Made by a program: the position numbers and the translations under genes
Notes under the pieces: generated by a model
What the model was told of the DNA's origin: nothing
The model's database searches: none
What the model saw: only the letters and a program-made list of their open reading frames with translations
Origin: Alteromonas sp. KUL49
Lineage (GTDB): Bacteria > Pseudomonadota > Gammaproteobacteria > Enterobacterales > Alteromonadaceae
DNA length: 64,000 nucleotides
Direction: 5' to 3'
Assembly (NCBI RefSeq): GCF_006538345.1
Contig: NZ_BJKL01000010.1
Location: forward strand, 102,824 to 166,823
Shown: in pieces, positions 8,875 through 18,200 of the stretch
How positions within the stretch are numbered: position 1 is the first letter of the stretch
Layout: every line of letters starts with the position of its first letter

Positions 8875-11800
8875 AGTTTCACCACCTTCTTAATACTGGC
8901 CACGTGGCTCAACAGCGTGAATATCGGAGCATGATTTATATGCTCCATCGAGATACCACTGGGCAGTAACCAGGATAAATAGGGGTTATCGTTGGCAATG
9001 TTTGCCGATTGATTTGACTGAGTTTGCCAATTCGCTAGATCAGCATAGGCCTGAGCCGTATCGAGATACTCAAACACATCGTTTTTACCGGCTTTTTTCA
9101 CTAACTCGGTAATAAGGCTGAGATAGATGGGCGTTGGACAGCGATGCAATTGACTGAAAAGTTCCTCGACAATAGACAACATATCTTTTGCAATTTGAGG
9201 CTCAACAGGCGCGTAGCGCGCCACTTTGATGTTGTACTCTCCTTTTTCCCAAACCGGGAAGAAAACGTCAAGTGGCTGTTGAATGCCACTGGCACAAAAA
9301 CACAATTGAGACAGGTAAAAGGCGAAACCTCGCTTATCACTAATTGCGGTGGGGCAAAGATTGATTGTTGAATCATCAGCCAACCACCCCACTCCCTGTA
9401 TCTGAAATTGTTCACCCTGCCAGCTAACTTGGGTTAGCTCCTGTGGTAAATCGCCGATGGCCTCGTGCAGAGCAGTTGTTGCCTCTTTCCACACGCCCGT
9501 AGTGACTTCGGTAGCAGGTGTCTGTGGAATATCACCGCGCATGGTAGCTAGCTCAATGGCATCAAAGCTGGCGTTATGTTGCACTGGGCCAACAACATCA
9601 TCAATAAGTGCGTCAACCACCTGATATCGCACCAGGCTGTTAACATCAAACGGTTCGCTACTGTCTAACTCGATATGAGGTTGTGTTAGGTAAACCCCTA
9701 ACACATTTCGGCCAAAGTAACTCAAAGGGTCATTGAATGCATTCGCGATGTCTGAGACTTGATACACATCATTCAATACCACTGTTTCGATCTCGTCCAA
9801 TGATTCACTTGTGCCCATTTGATGTCGCATTGACTCAGTTAAGCGCAACCATCCTGCTTCGTAACTTGGTATTGGCCTGGTAAAATTTCCCTCACTAAAA
9901 GGATGTAACGGGGCCTGTGTAACAAGTGTTGACTTCAAAAGACCATAACCGTTAATTAAAACGTCTAGTAGCTCACCAAGCACCAGGCTTGTTTGGCGTT
10001 CATTGTTGTTTCGAACGTCATTACCCTGATAGCTCAGATAAATGCTGTCACGAGCAGATATCAATGCCTCTAAAAACAAGTATCTGTCTTCCAAGCGCCG
10101 AGATCTGTCGCCAATTTTACGGGAAGACTGGGCCATCAGATCGAGTCCCATGGGTGTGGATTGACGAGGGAACTCTCCGTCGTTAAGACCAAGAATACAG
10201 ACTTTTTTGAAGGGTATGCTTCTCATCGGCAACATTGAACATACAGTCACTTGACCTGTCATAAAGTGGTTGCCCGCATCCGGCGACGAAAAACGATTGA
10301 GTAACAACATACGCACTTGGCTTAATTGCAGTTCGCTGGTGTAGCCTGCTTCCTCACAGCGCAGTTCAAGATCTGCACATACATTAGTGAGCATATCCCA
10401 GGTGGATTGTTCTTTTACGTCCGCATCGAAACACGTATTCAGCAAATCGACTAAACACCTGTGCCACTCTGATGCAGTTCGATTTTGGTTAAGTAACCTC
10501 GCTTGCTGTTGTAGGGCACTCACTAGGTCAATGAGTTTGCCTAGCACGAGCGTATTTTGGCCTTCTACATCGGGAACTGTGAGTAGCCCATTCACTAAGG
10601 TTTCACTGTCGGTAGCAGCCATACCTAAAAGAAGGCGCTTGAGTCCCCACCACCAAGTGTAGGTATCTTGAATACTAGTATCTTCAGTCTCGGACATTAA
10701 CGCTTTATGATGTGCGTCCAATCCCCAATGCACATGGGCTTTGTGTAACCATACGGTCATCTGCGCCACATCATCTTGGGTAAACTCAAATTTGCGCTGA
10801 ACTGCGGGTAACTGAAGATAATCGACAATATCTACCACCCCAAAACGACTATCCGGTAACGAAAGTAAGCTTATAAACGCAGACACAATAGGATTGGCAT
10901 CAAGTGGACTCCTATCGGCAATTGAACAGGGTAAGCGCGGAACCTCTCGCGTAGGCGCAAATGTACCCACACGCTGAAAAATACTATCGACGAAAGGCGC
11001 GTAGTTCTCAATAGCCGGACACATCACCAAAATATCGGACGGCGAACGGTCTGGGTCTTGTGACAACCAATGTAGTAAATGATCGTGTAGTAGTTGCACT
11101 TCTCTCAGAGCAGAATGGGCAGAGACTATAGTTAGACTATCGTCAGCATTTACCGGGGCATCCGATAACTCTCCATGCAAAATATCGATTTGTATTCTCT
11201 GGAGTAGGGTGTTCGACGTGTGCTCCTCATCAAGCGGGGGAATGTCAAATGCGCTCACTTCGAAGGTGTTGAGTTCGGTAAGCAAGTTGAAAAGCTCCCG
11301 CCCTTGCTTACCAAGGTTTCCAAGTAACGGATGACTTTGTGCTTCACTCATCCATTTTTCTATACCCTGTTCTCTGAGAACCCGGGCCTGCTCACCTCGG
11401 CTTTTGGCATCTCCCCAATAGTTCACACTAGGGTTAAGATGAAAAATATGTATATCAATATGCGTGGATAATGCGTCAAGTAGCTGAACAAATTGGGGCG
11501 CCATTGTGTTTATCGCAAATACAATAACACTTGAGGGCAGCCCTTCAGGGACAGTGCCTTGCTGTAGACTTGAAAGCGCAGACTTTAAAAGTCCTGCAGG
11601 GTGCAGTGGGTTTTGGCTGACGAGCTCTCGCCAAAGTTCACCTTGCCAAGGTTCCATGGAGTTTTGCACACTTAGCGACTCACCCGCTTCCCATGCCAAT
11701 AGCCACTCAGGCCGATACATTAAGTATTGTTCGTACACGTCGGCCATCGCAGTTGAGAACTGCAAGCGCTGTACACCCCGCTCTTGAGAGTTCTCGATTG

Positions 11801-12158
11801 TCTGCCAGTATGCATTTACCTCGCTAAACTCTGGCTTGTTTTGAATATCGGAGCGCTGAATAAGCTCATCGATACGCCAAGTGAGGATTTCTCGTCGATA
11901 GGGTGACTGACGCGGAATGGTGTCTTCTCCAAGAATAGCTCGGGCGGCATTCCACATAAATCTAACAGGCAGAGGAAAATCAAGGTTCATGGCCACGCCA
12001 TGATGTTTTGCAAGTTCCATATTCACCCAGTGCTGCATTCCCGGGCTTTCAACCAGTATGGTTTGGGATTCAAAGATACTGCTCTGTTGCTGCTCAAGCA
12101 AAGTGGCGAGTAGAAAACTAAGGTGCTCAATTTTGTTCGACGGATACAGAGCCAGCAA
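8871..12158 (-). CDS. recC: Exodeoxyribonuclease V gamma subunit RecC
   Basis: RecC is the Chi-recognising scaffold subunit of RecBCD. The 1095-residue product begins like E. coli RecC, with an LALYPSNKIE start, an ILVESPGMQHWV segment and an NLDFPLPVRFMWN segment. RecC lacks functional helicase motifs in known members, and none is obvious here. It heads the recC-recB-recD operon and overlaps recB by four bases. Upstream, on the same strand, an intrinsic terminator and a candidate small RNA lie between recC and the divergent dUTPase gene. recC must therefore be transcribed from its own promoter within about 90 bp of the start, or by read-through of that terminator. Confidence 0.96.
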   Translation of the reverse strand: MLALYPSNKIEHLSFLLATLLEQQQSSIFESQTILVESPGMQHWVNMELAKHHGVAMNLDFPLPVRFMWNAARAILGEDTIPRQSPYRREILTWRIDELIQRSDIQNKPEFSEVNAYWQTIENSQERGVQRLQFSTAMADVYEQYLMYRPEWLLAWEAGESLSVQNSMEPWQGELWRELVSQNPLHPAGLLKSALSSLQQGTVPEGLPSSVIVFAINTMAPQFVQLLDALSTHIDIHIFHLNPSVNYWGDAKSRGEQARVLREQGIEKWMSEAQSHPLLGNLGKQGRELFNLLTELNTFEVSAFDIPPLDEEHTSNTLLQRIQIDILHGELSDAPVNADDSLTIVSAHSALREVQLLHDHLLHWLSQDPDRSPSDILVMCPAIENYAPFVDSIFQRVGTFAPTREVPRLPCSIADRSPLDANPIVSAFISLLSLPDSRFGVVDIVDYLQLPAVQRKFEFTQDDVAQMTVWLHKAHVHWGLDAHHKALMSETEDTSIQDTYTWWWGLKRLLLGMAATDSETLVNGLLTVPDVEGQNTLVLGKLIDLVSALQQQARLLNQNRTASEWHRCLVDLLNTCFDADVKEQSTWDMLTNVCADLELRCEEAGYTSELQLSQVRMLLLNRFSSPDAGNHFMTGQVTVCSMLPMRSIPFKKVCILGLNDGEFPRQSTPMGLDLMAQSSRKIGDRSRRLEDRYLFLEALISARDSIYLSYQGNDVRNNNERQTSLVLGELLDVLINGYGLLKSTLVTQAPLHPFSEGNFTRPIPSYEAGWLRLTESMRHQMGTSESLDEIETVVLNDVYQVSDIANAFNDPLSYFGRNVLGVYLTQPHIELDSSEPFDVNSLVRYQVVDALIDDVVGPVQHNASFDAIELATMRGDIPQTPATEVTTGVWKEATTALHEAIGDLPQELTQVSWQGEQFQIQGVGWLADDSTINLCPTAISDKRGFAFYLSQLCFCASGIQQPLDVFFPVWEKGEYNIKVARYAPVEPQIAKDMLSIVEELFSQLHRCPTPIYLSLITELVKKAGKNDVFEYLDTAQAYADLANWQTQSNQSANIANDNPYLSWLLPSGISMEHINHAPIFTLLSHVASIKKVVKL

Positions 12159-12251
12159 TTCGAATACATCCCTGATAAATATGACGAGATTAGTCTAACA
12201 AAAACAGTGATAGAAAAGATAAAAGTTTGGGAATTGTTGGTGGGATAGGAT

Positions 12252-12296
12252 AAAAAAACCCATGTTGGCCTCAGGACACGAAAAACCAACATGGGT
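12252..12296 (-). terminator. Intrinsic terminator upstream of recC
   Basis: On the minus strand the stem ACCCATGTTGG pairs with CCAACATGGGT across a 17-nt loop and is followed by a run of seven T. It faces the same way as recC and lies upstream of it, so it must end a transcript that starts before recC. Confidence 0.85.
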
Positions 12297-12376
12297 AAGG
12301 TTTACGGGCTAAACAATAACAACCTTAGCTAGCGTTGCCTGGCACTAGTTTGGGTTAACGTTACGAAGTAGCACAG
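12252..12376 (-). ncRNA. Candidate small RNA (or terminated recC leader), about 125 nt
   Basis: On the minus strand a good sigma-70 promoter (TTGGCA, 16-bp spacer, TATAAG) is followed about 110 nt later by a textbook intrinsic terminator. There is no convincing open reading frame between them. An internal hairpin, AAGGTT paired with AACCTT (right arm close to 12300), precedes the terminator. The arrangement fits a free-standing trans-acting small RNA. It also fits an attenuated leader for recC, whose start lies about 95 bp beyond the terminator. I do not recognise it as a known family. The boundaries are inferred from the promoter and terminator only. Confidence 0.5.
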
Positions 12377-12382
12377 TTAACA

Positions 12383-12410
12383 CTTATATCTTTAGCATGA
12401 GCAATGCCAA
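12383..12410 (-). promoter_or_regulatory. Sigma-70-like promoter for the candidate small RNA
   Basis: The -35 hexamer TTGGCA (12410-12405) and the -10 hexamer TATAAG (12388-12383) are separated by 16 bp. The predicted transcription start is near 12376, reading toward recC. Confidence 0.55.
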
Positions 12411-12626
12411 AATTTAAATTCATTAAAATCATAAACTTAGACAAAGTTAGCAAGAAAGGCATAAGTTATTTCGATAACGCATGGTGCAAATGCACCACTA
12501 AACAGCACAACTTCGATAAACAAAACAGTTCACGCTGTGCAGCCATTCCAGTAGACTTTCAACATTAACAGAAGCCAATGGCTTTCATCGATCAAATGTA
12601 TAACAAACTTAACTGCAGGATTATCA

Positions 12627-13280
12627 ATGCTTTCGACACAACAACTCGCCACAATGCTCTCGCTTCAAGACAAAATGAATACTAAAGTTAACCCCAGCTG
12701 GTTAACTGCTGGGTATGGTTATCTGCGTGCTGCCATGGTGGAATCGGTTGAAGCTATTGATCATCACGGTTGGAAATGGTGGAAAGCACAACAAAAAGAC
12801 TTGCCTCAACTTCAAATGGAACTGGTTGATATTTGGCATTTTGCCCTCTCGGCAAGCATCATAGAATTCAACGGTGATATCTCAGCCTCAGCGTCTACCA
12901 TTGCTGAAGCGCTTACTGCATCTTCACCTAAAGTGACATTCGACAATGTTGAATACAGCCCAACTGAGAGTTCGCTACTTGATAACCTTGAGCTTATGGC
13001 AGGTCTTTGCGCAGCAAAGCGTTTTAGCGTGCCATTGTTCATGGTCATAGTTGAGCAATCAGAAATGGATGCTAACGAGCTATATCGCCAATATGTCGGC
13101 AAGAATGTGCTGAACTTCTTTAGGCAAGACAATGGCTATAAAGAAGGCACTTATATTAAAATCTGGAACGGAAAAGAAGATAACGAGCATCTAGTAGAAG
13201 TGTTAGATGCGCTAGATATGGCGGATGATAGCTACAGCGATAAAGTTTACGAGGGACTGAGCGAGCGCTACCCATCATAA
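12627..13280 (+). CDS. Dimeric all-alpha dUTP diphosphatase
   Basis: This protein probably hydrolyses dUTP to dUMP and pyrophosphate, limiting uracil in DNA and supplying dUMP. It belongs to the all-alpha NTP pyrophosphohydrolase (MazG-like) superfamily, dUTPase_2 branch, not to the trimeric Dut family. The metal-binding signature ExxE...ExxD is present as E39-x-x-E42 and E65-x-x-D68, in the context LRAAMVESVEAIDHHGWKWW. It has 217 residues, no signal peptide and no membrane segment, so it is cytosolic. It is transcribed divergently from recC across a 468-bp gap that contains the candidate small RNA. A shared hairpin separates it from the convergent acyl-CoA synthetase gene. The family assignment is firm. 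The exact substrate preference is inferred. Confidence 0.88.
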   Translation: MLSTQQLATMLSLQDKMNTKVNPSWLTAGYGYLRAAMVESVEAIDHHGWKWWKAQQKDLPQLQMELVDIWHFALSASIIEFNGDISASASTIAEALTASSPKVTFDNVEYSPTESSLLDNLELMAGLCAAKRFSVPLFMVIVEQSEMDANELYRQYVGKNVLNFFRQDNGYKEGTYIKIWNGKEDNEHLVEVLDALDMADDSYSDKVYEGLSERYPS

Positions 13281-13300
13281 TTAGTGACTTTGTAAAACAT

Positions 13301-13323
13301 CGACCAGCGAAAATCGCTGGTCG
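13301..13323. terminator. Hairpin between convergent genes
   Basis: A perfect 10-bp stem (CGACCAGCGA with TCGCTGGTCG) has a 3-nt loop. On the minus strand a short TTTT lies a few bases beyond the stem. There is no T run on the plus strand, so termination is best supported for the acyl-CoA synthetase transcript. Confidence 0.5.
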
Positions 13324-13340
13324 AATGCTAACACTTTAAT

Positions 13341-15014
13341 TTACGCGTTAACCCATACGAGTTCGTCTGAGTAGCTACCTTGGATAACCGACTCAAAACG
13401 TTCTTCCAGAACATGGCGTTTAACTTTGAGCGTTGGCGTAAGCAGGTCGTTTTCAATACTCCACTCATTACTCATTACCATTACTCTGTCCATCACTTGA
13501 TGGCTCTCTAGCTTAGCATTGATGTCTTTGAACGTTGCAGTAAGACTGCTTTCAATCTCAGCTTTGTCTTGTTTTTGCGCTTCTTCACTCAACACCAATA
13601 ATGCTATCGGCTGTGGTAAGTTGGTACCAGTAACACACACCTGCTCAACAATGGGGTTTTCCATAAATTGAGACTCGATGGGTGCAGGTGCAACATACTT
13701 TCCTTTGGCGGTTTTAAAAATGTCTTTCAGCCTACCAGTTATTTTGACGTAACCGTCACCATCGATAACACCTTTGTCTCCAGTGCGTAAGTAGCCGTCG
13801 TCAGTGAAAACTTCTTTGGTTTTTTCAGGCTCAAGGTAGTACTCCACCATGTTACATGGAGACTTAACCTGAATTTCTCCTTCCTCTGAAATACGGACAT
13901 CAACGCCATCGTATGGCATACCGATACAACCAATTTTATCGTGTCTAAAAGGTACACTTCCCGTACCGTAGGCACTATTCTCAGTCATCCCCCACCCTTC
14001 AGAGATATATACGCCAATCTTCGCGAACCATTCGATAACAGCTGGCGCTAACGGCGCTGATCCACTTGCCCACAAACGAGAGTTATCAATACCAAGACCT
14101 TGACGAATTTTCTTAGCGATGAGCTTGTTGATAATTGGAATTTTAAGTAAAACATCGAGTTTGGACTGGGGCATTTTCGCCAACACCCCCATCTGGAACT
14201 TCGTCCATAAACGAGGAACTGATATGAACAAGCTAGGCTGACAATGAACAACATCTCTTTGGAAGGTTGTCAGCGCTTCAACGAAGTGAATCTTGCCACC
14301 GCTATAAAAACTTGCGAGTTCAACTAAAACACGCTCGGTAATGTGAGCTAGCGGCAGGTAGCTCATAATGCTATCTCCCTGCCCAACAGACAACTGATTT
14401 AACGAACGTTGCGCTGCCCAACAAATAGTATTAAACGTGTGCACCACACCCTTTGGTTGCCCTGTACTGCCCGAAGTGTAGATAATCGTCATGACATTGT
14501 TCATATCGGGCACAGGCGATTCAGTCATAGGTTCGCAATCTATAAACTGATCCCACTGCTGCTTGGTGTCAATGTTGGGATAAGGAAATGCCACCGTTTC
14601 ATACGCTTTAGGAATAGCGGCAACTTGCTCAGCAGTATTGTCTAGCTTACCTACAAACAAGAGCTGCACGTCAGCATGCTCGAGTACATAACTCACCGTA
14701 TCTGGGCCCGCGGTGGAGAATATTGGCACGGAAACATGTCCAGCCATCATGATTCCCAAGTCGGTGATGAACCACTCGGCACAGTTTTTTGAGAAAATAC
14801 CAATCCGGCTCCCCTCAGGCAGCGCTAAGCTCTTGAGTTTATTTGCTACTTTACGTGCCAAATTGGCGACTTGCGCCCATGTATAATCGTGGTACTCGCC
14901 CGACACTGGCTGTGTAAGGTACAGATCGTTTCCACGAGTCGCTTCCCAGTGGTAAAGCATACTCAATGGCGATTTAATTACTTCCGTGCTGTTTACTGTC
15001 ATATCTAGCGGCAT
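13341..15014 (-). CDS. Long-chain acyl-CoA synthetase (AMP-forming, FAA1 type)
   Basis: It activates fatty acids to acyl-CoA through an acyl-adenylate. The 557-residue protein carries the AMP-binding signature IIYTSGSTGQPKGV near residue 150, the WGMTE motif and the C-terminal hinge YLRTGDKG...ITGRLKD, with a late lysine region (KTAKGKYVAP) typical of COG1022 enzymes. There is no signal peptide; family members are cytosolic or peripheral to the membrane. It stands alone, convergent with the dUTPase gene. About 100 bp upstream is an AAAC-N4-GTTT palindrome of the kind bound by TetR-family fatty-acid regulators such as PsrA. The enzyme class is secure. Chain-length preference cannot be read. 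Confidence 0.92.
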   Translation of the reverse strand: MPLDMTVNSTEVIKSPLSMLYHWEATRGNDLYLTQPVSGEYHDYTWAQVANLARKVANKLKSLALPEGSRIGIFSKNCAEWFITDLGIMMAGHVSVPIFSTAGPDTVSYVLEHADVQLLFVGKLDNTAEQVAAIPKAYETVAFPYPNIDTKQQWDQFIDCEPMTESPVPDMNNVMTIIYTSGSTGQPKGVVHTFNTICWAAQRSLNQLSVGQGDSIMSYLPLAHITERVLVELASFYSGGKIHFVEALTTFQRDVVHCQPSLFISVPRLWTKFQMGVLAKMPQSKLDVLLKIPIINKLIAKKIRQGLGIDNSRLWASGSAPLAPAVIEWFAKIGVYISEGWGMTENSAYGTGSVPFRHDKIGCIGMPYDGVDVRISEEGEIQVKSPCNMVEYYLEPEKTKEVFTDDGYLRTGDKGVIDGDGYVKITGRLKDIFKTAKGKYVAPAPIESQFMENPIVEQVCVTGTNLPQPIALLVLSEEAQKQDKAEIESSLTATFKDINAKLESHQVMDRVMVMSNEWSIENDLLTPTLKVKRHVLEERFESVIQGSYSDELVWVNA

Positions 15015-15110
15015 AAGTCACTCGTATGTTTTTTAAAATGTAGCTCAAATTTACAAATCTTTCACAGCTACATAATAAGCCTTATTTTTTTAACGAAGAC
15101 AAGCTTTTTT

Positions 15111-15122
15111 AAACGAACGTTT
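15111..15122. promoter_or_regulatory. Possible fatty-acid regulator operator (PsrA-like palindrome)
   Basis: AAACGAACGTTT has 5-bp inverted arms (AAACG and CGTTT) and fits the AAAC-N4-GTTT form recalled for PsrA sites. It lies about 100 bp upstream of the acyl-CoA synthetase start. A palindrome this short can occur by chance. Confidence 0.3.
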
Positions 15123-15235
15123 ACATCGATCCGACGGGTAGACCATATAGTACGGTGAACATCGAAATTTCTTATACATATCAGTCAAGAACGCTAATAC
15201 ATCAAAGCACGAACTTTCGAACAATTTTGTACCAT

Positions 15236-18200
15236 TCAAAGATGGTTGAGTAGATAAGTGCTCAGGTCGTCAGCTGCCGCTGGTTTTGCATAGAAATATC
15301 CTTGATGATACCGACAATTTTTTTCGAGTAGCGACTCTGCCTGCTCTGCGGTTTCAACCCCTTCTGCAACACAGCGCATGCCAAGGTTGGCCGCTAGTGC
15401 GATGGTGGTATCTACAAGCGCGCTATCGGCTGATTTTTTGGTCATATCAAAGATAAAACTCTTATCAATCTTCAACACCGACAGTGGATAGCGTTTTAGG
15501 TAGCTCAACGAGGAGTATCCCGTACCAAAATCATCAAGTGCGAGGATAAAACCAGCATCAACCAGTCTCTGTATCTGCTGACGGCTCATATCACTATCGT
15601 CCATTAACACGCCTTCGGTTATTTCAAATCGAAAGGCTTGTTTGGGTAAACCATAAGATGCGAGTAGCTCAGCAACGAAATCTATATCAAATTCAGATTT
15701 AAAATGGAGCGCGGAGAGATTAATGGCAACAAACCCGTTAAAACCAGATTCATACCATTTGGCGAGATCAGCAGCCGCATCTTGCATTGCTAGTCTAGTG
15801 ACATCAACAATATAACGAAGTTGCTCTAATACCGGAATGAACGCGTCAGGATAGAGAGGATCATCATCTATTTTACATCGTAGGAGTAATTCAACACCGA
15901 CGACTTTTCCGGTTATCGCGTCAACTATGGGTTGATAGTGATTAAAGAAGCAGGATTCAAGATATCCTCTTTTAACTAGGTTCTCGACCAAGAGTCGTTG
16001 TCTGGCTTTCTCATTCATATCAGACGTGAAGTACGCAAACCCGTTTAATGCATCTTTCTTAGCGCTATACATCGCCACGTCGGCACGCTTAATTAGCTCT
16101 GCTGGCTCCACTGCATCGTCAGGGTAAAAGGCCACACCTACACTACAGGACACCCTCAACATCTCACTGGCAAGGGCAATGGGAGTTTCAACCGCATCGA
16201 TAATTTGCGAAACAAAGGAACTGAGGTCATTTTCGTGTGAGACTTCTTCAATCACAATAACAAATTCGTCACCACCTAACCGCGCTACCGTGCCTTTATC
16301 CGCGACTAAATTGCGCATTCTGTTGGCAACAACGCGAAGCAACTTGTCACCGTAGTCGTGTCCTAAAGAGTCATTGATCCCTTTAAACCTATCGAGGTCG
16401 ATAAACATCACTGCGACACGACTCTCGTGATGACGGCTATTGGCAATGGCATGCTCTAATCTGTCTAACAACAAACTGCGATTAACTAGCCCCGTAAGAT
16501 TGTCGTAGTTCGCCATTTTTAACAGTTTACGTTCTGCGCTTTTCTGTTCGGAAATGTCCGAAATCACCAGTAAAAAGTGCGATGATACTGATTCTTGTCC
16601 CATCGCGGTAACTGCGATGAGCGTATCGTATTGCCTACCCTCAGGACTCTCGATAATCGCTTCCTCACGCCAAAACTCTCCGGGCTTCATGTCCTCCAGT
16701 TTTCCTACCAATTGGCGACTCAAATGTACCGAGCGTCTGTAGATTTGTTCCATTTGGGCAGGTAACGATTGCTTGCTGTCAATGCCAAATACCATTTCGA
16801 AAGCTGGATTGGCGGCAACAGGCTCCCTTTGCTCATTGAAGATAACTACCCAATCTCTTGTTTGCTTGAACGCTTCACTGAACAATGCAGCTTCTTGTCG
16901 AGCATTTTGCAATCTAAATAACTGCTTTTTCCGCGAGAGTAATATGGCCACTAATAAGGCCAGAAGCATGGCTCCGTATATGCCGTAAGCCAGCGGTGAA
17001 CGCCATGGCGCATGAGGCATCACAATACGGATTTCTGCCGGCAATACGCTGAACTCTAAGCTGCCGGGCGTAGGCGTCACAGTAAAAGTGTACTCTCCAG
17101 GTTCTACGTTCGTAATGGTAAGTTGACTGTCTCGAGTCACACCTTCGCTGATGACTTGGTTTCCTTTTTGAAAACGGAAATGATATTTTACGTTACCCGC
17201 GCTACTCATTGTCATTGCTGAGTAATCCACGGTAAAACTGTTTTCGCGGTGGGAGAGAGTAATCTCCATGTCATGCAAATTCGTGAACGGCAAGCCGAGT
17301 TCCTGATCGCCGGATGTAACACCCGTAATTGCCGACTGAAACGACAAAAGACTGCCAGATCTGTCCATGGCTCTGAGTGTTTCAGGAGAAAATACTACTA
17401 CCCCAGAGGTTGAACCGTATGCCAATTCTCCCCCAGCTAGCTGCGCCACTGCGCCTTCGTTAAACTCGGAGACAGGAAGCTCTCTGCCGTAGATAAAATT
17501 ATAGACTTGCCCCGACACGGGTGAATATTGGTGTAATCCATTGTGAGAACTAAACCATATGTTACCTTGGTCATCTTTTTTTAGACCGTAAACTATATTG
17601 GATAACAATAAGTTATCTTCACTGAGATGGTATAGAGGTTCAAACGTATCCGCATCCAACCCGAAAAGTCCGTAACCAGTAAACGCCAACCACAACACTC
17701 GATTATCGTCAATTACCCAGGATGAAACTGACTGCAGGTTCGAACGCTGCTCTTCTGAAAACAAGTAGACGAGCTCAGACTCAAAGGTTTCTGGATCGAA
17801 AAGCCACAAGCCACTCATCATAGAGAGAAACATTTTACCATCGTGATAGGTCGACTCACCCAAGAAACCAACAGAGAAACTCACATCGAAAATTTCTTCG
17901 TCTAACGGCAGGACTTCAACGGTTTGTGTCTGGGGGGAATAGCGATAAAACTCACTACCGATGAAATAAAGTCTATCAGCACTGTCGATATTCATCCCTG
18001 AGTTCCACGCATCAAAAACGTGGTTGTCACCCTCTGATAACTGGGGACGGGTAATCTCCCCTGTCTCCGGATCAAAAATGCGAATACCATAGTAACTTTG
18101 AAGAAAAAGCTGCCCGTTACTCTGGGGAATAATACGTTGAATCGCCGCGGAGCCCGGCTCAAACAGCTCGCTATCACTAAACAGGTACTGTTCGGTCGAT

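Noticed and set aside
8871..12158. A lost ptrA gene between recC and recB
   Set aside because: The genes overlap by ATGA with no remnant sequence, so the compact order is ancestral here rather than a recent deletion.
12023..12292. Minus-strand open frame of 89 codons overlapping the recC start and the upstream terminator
   Set aside because: It is out of frame with recC, begins inside the terminator loop, has no ribosome site and gives a low-complexity product.
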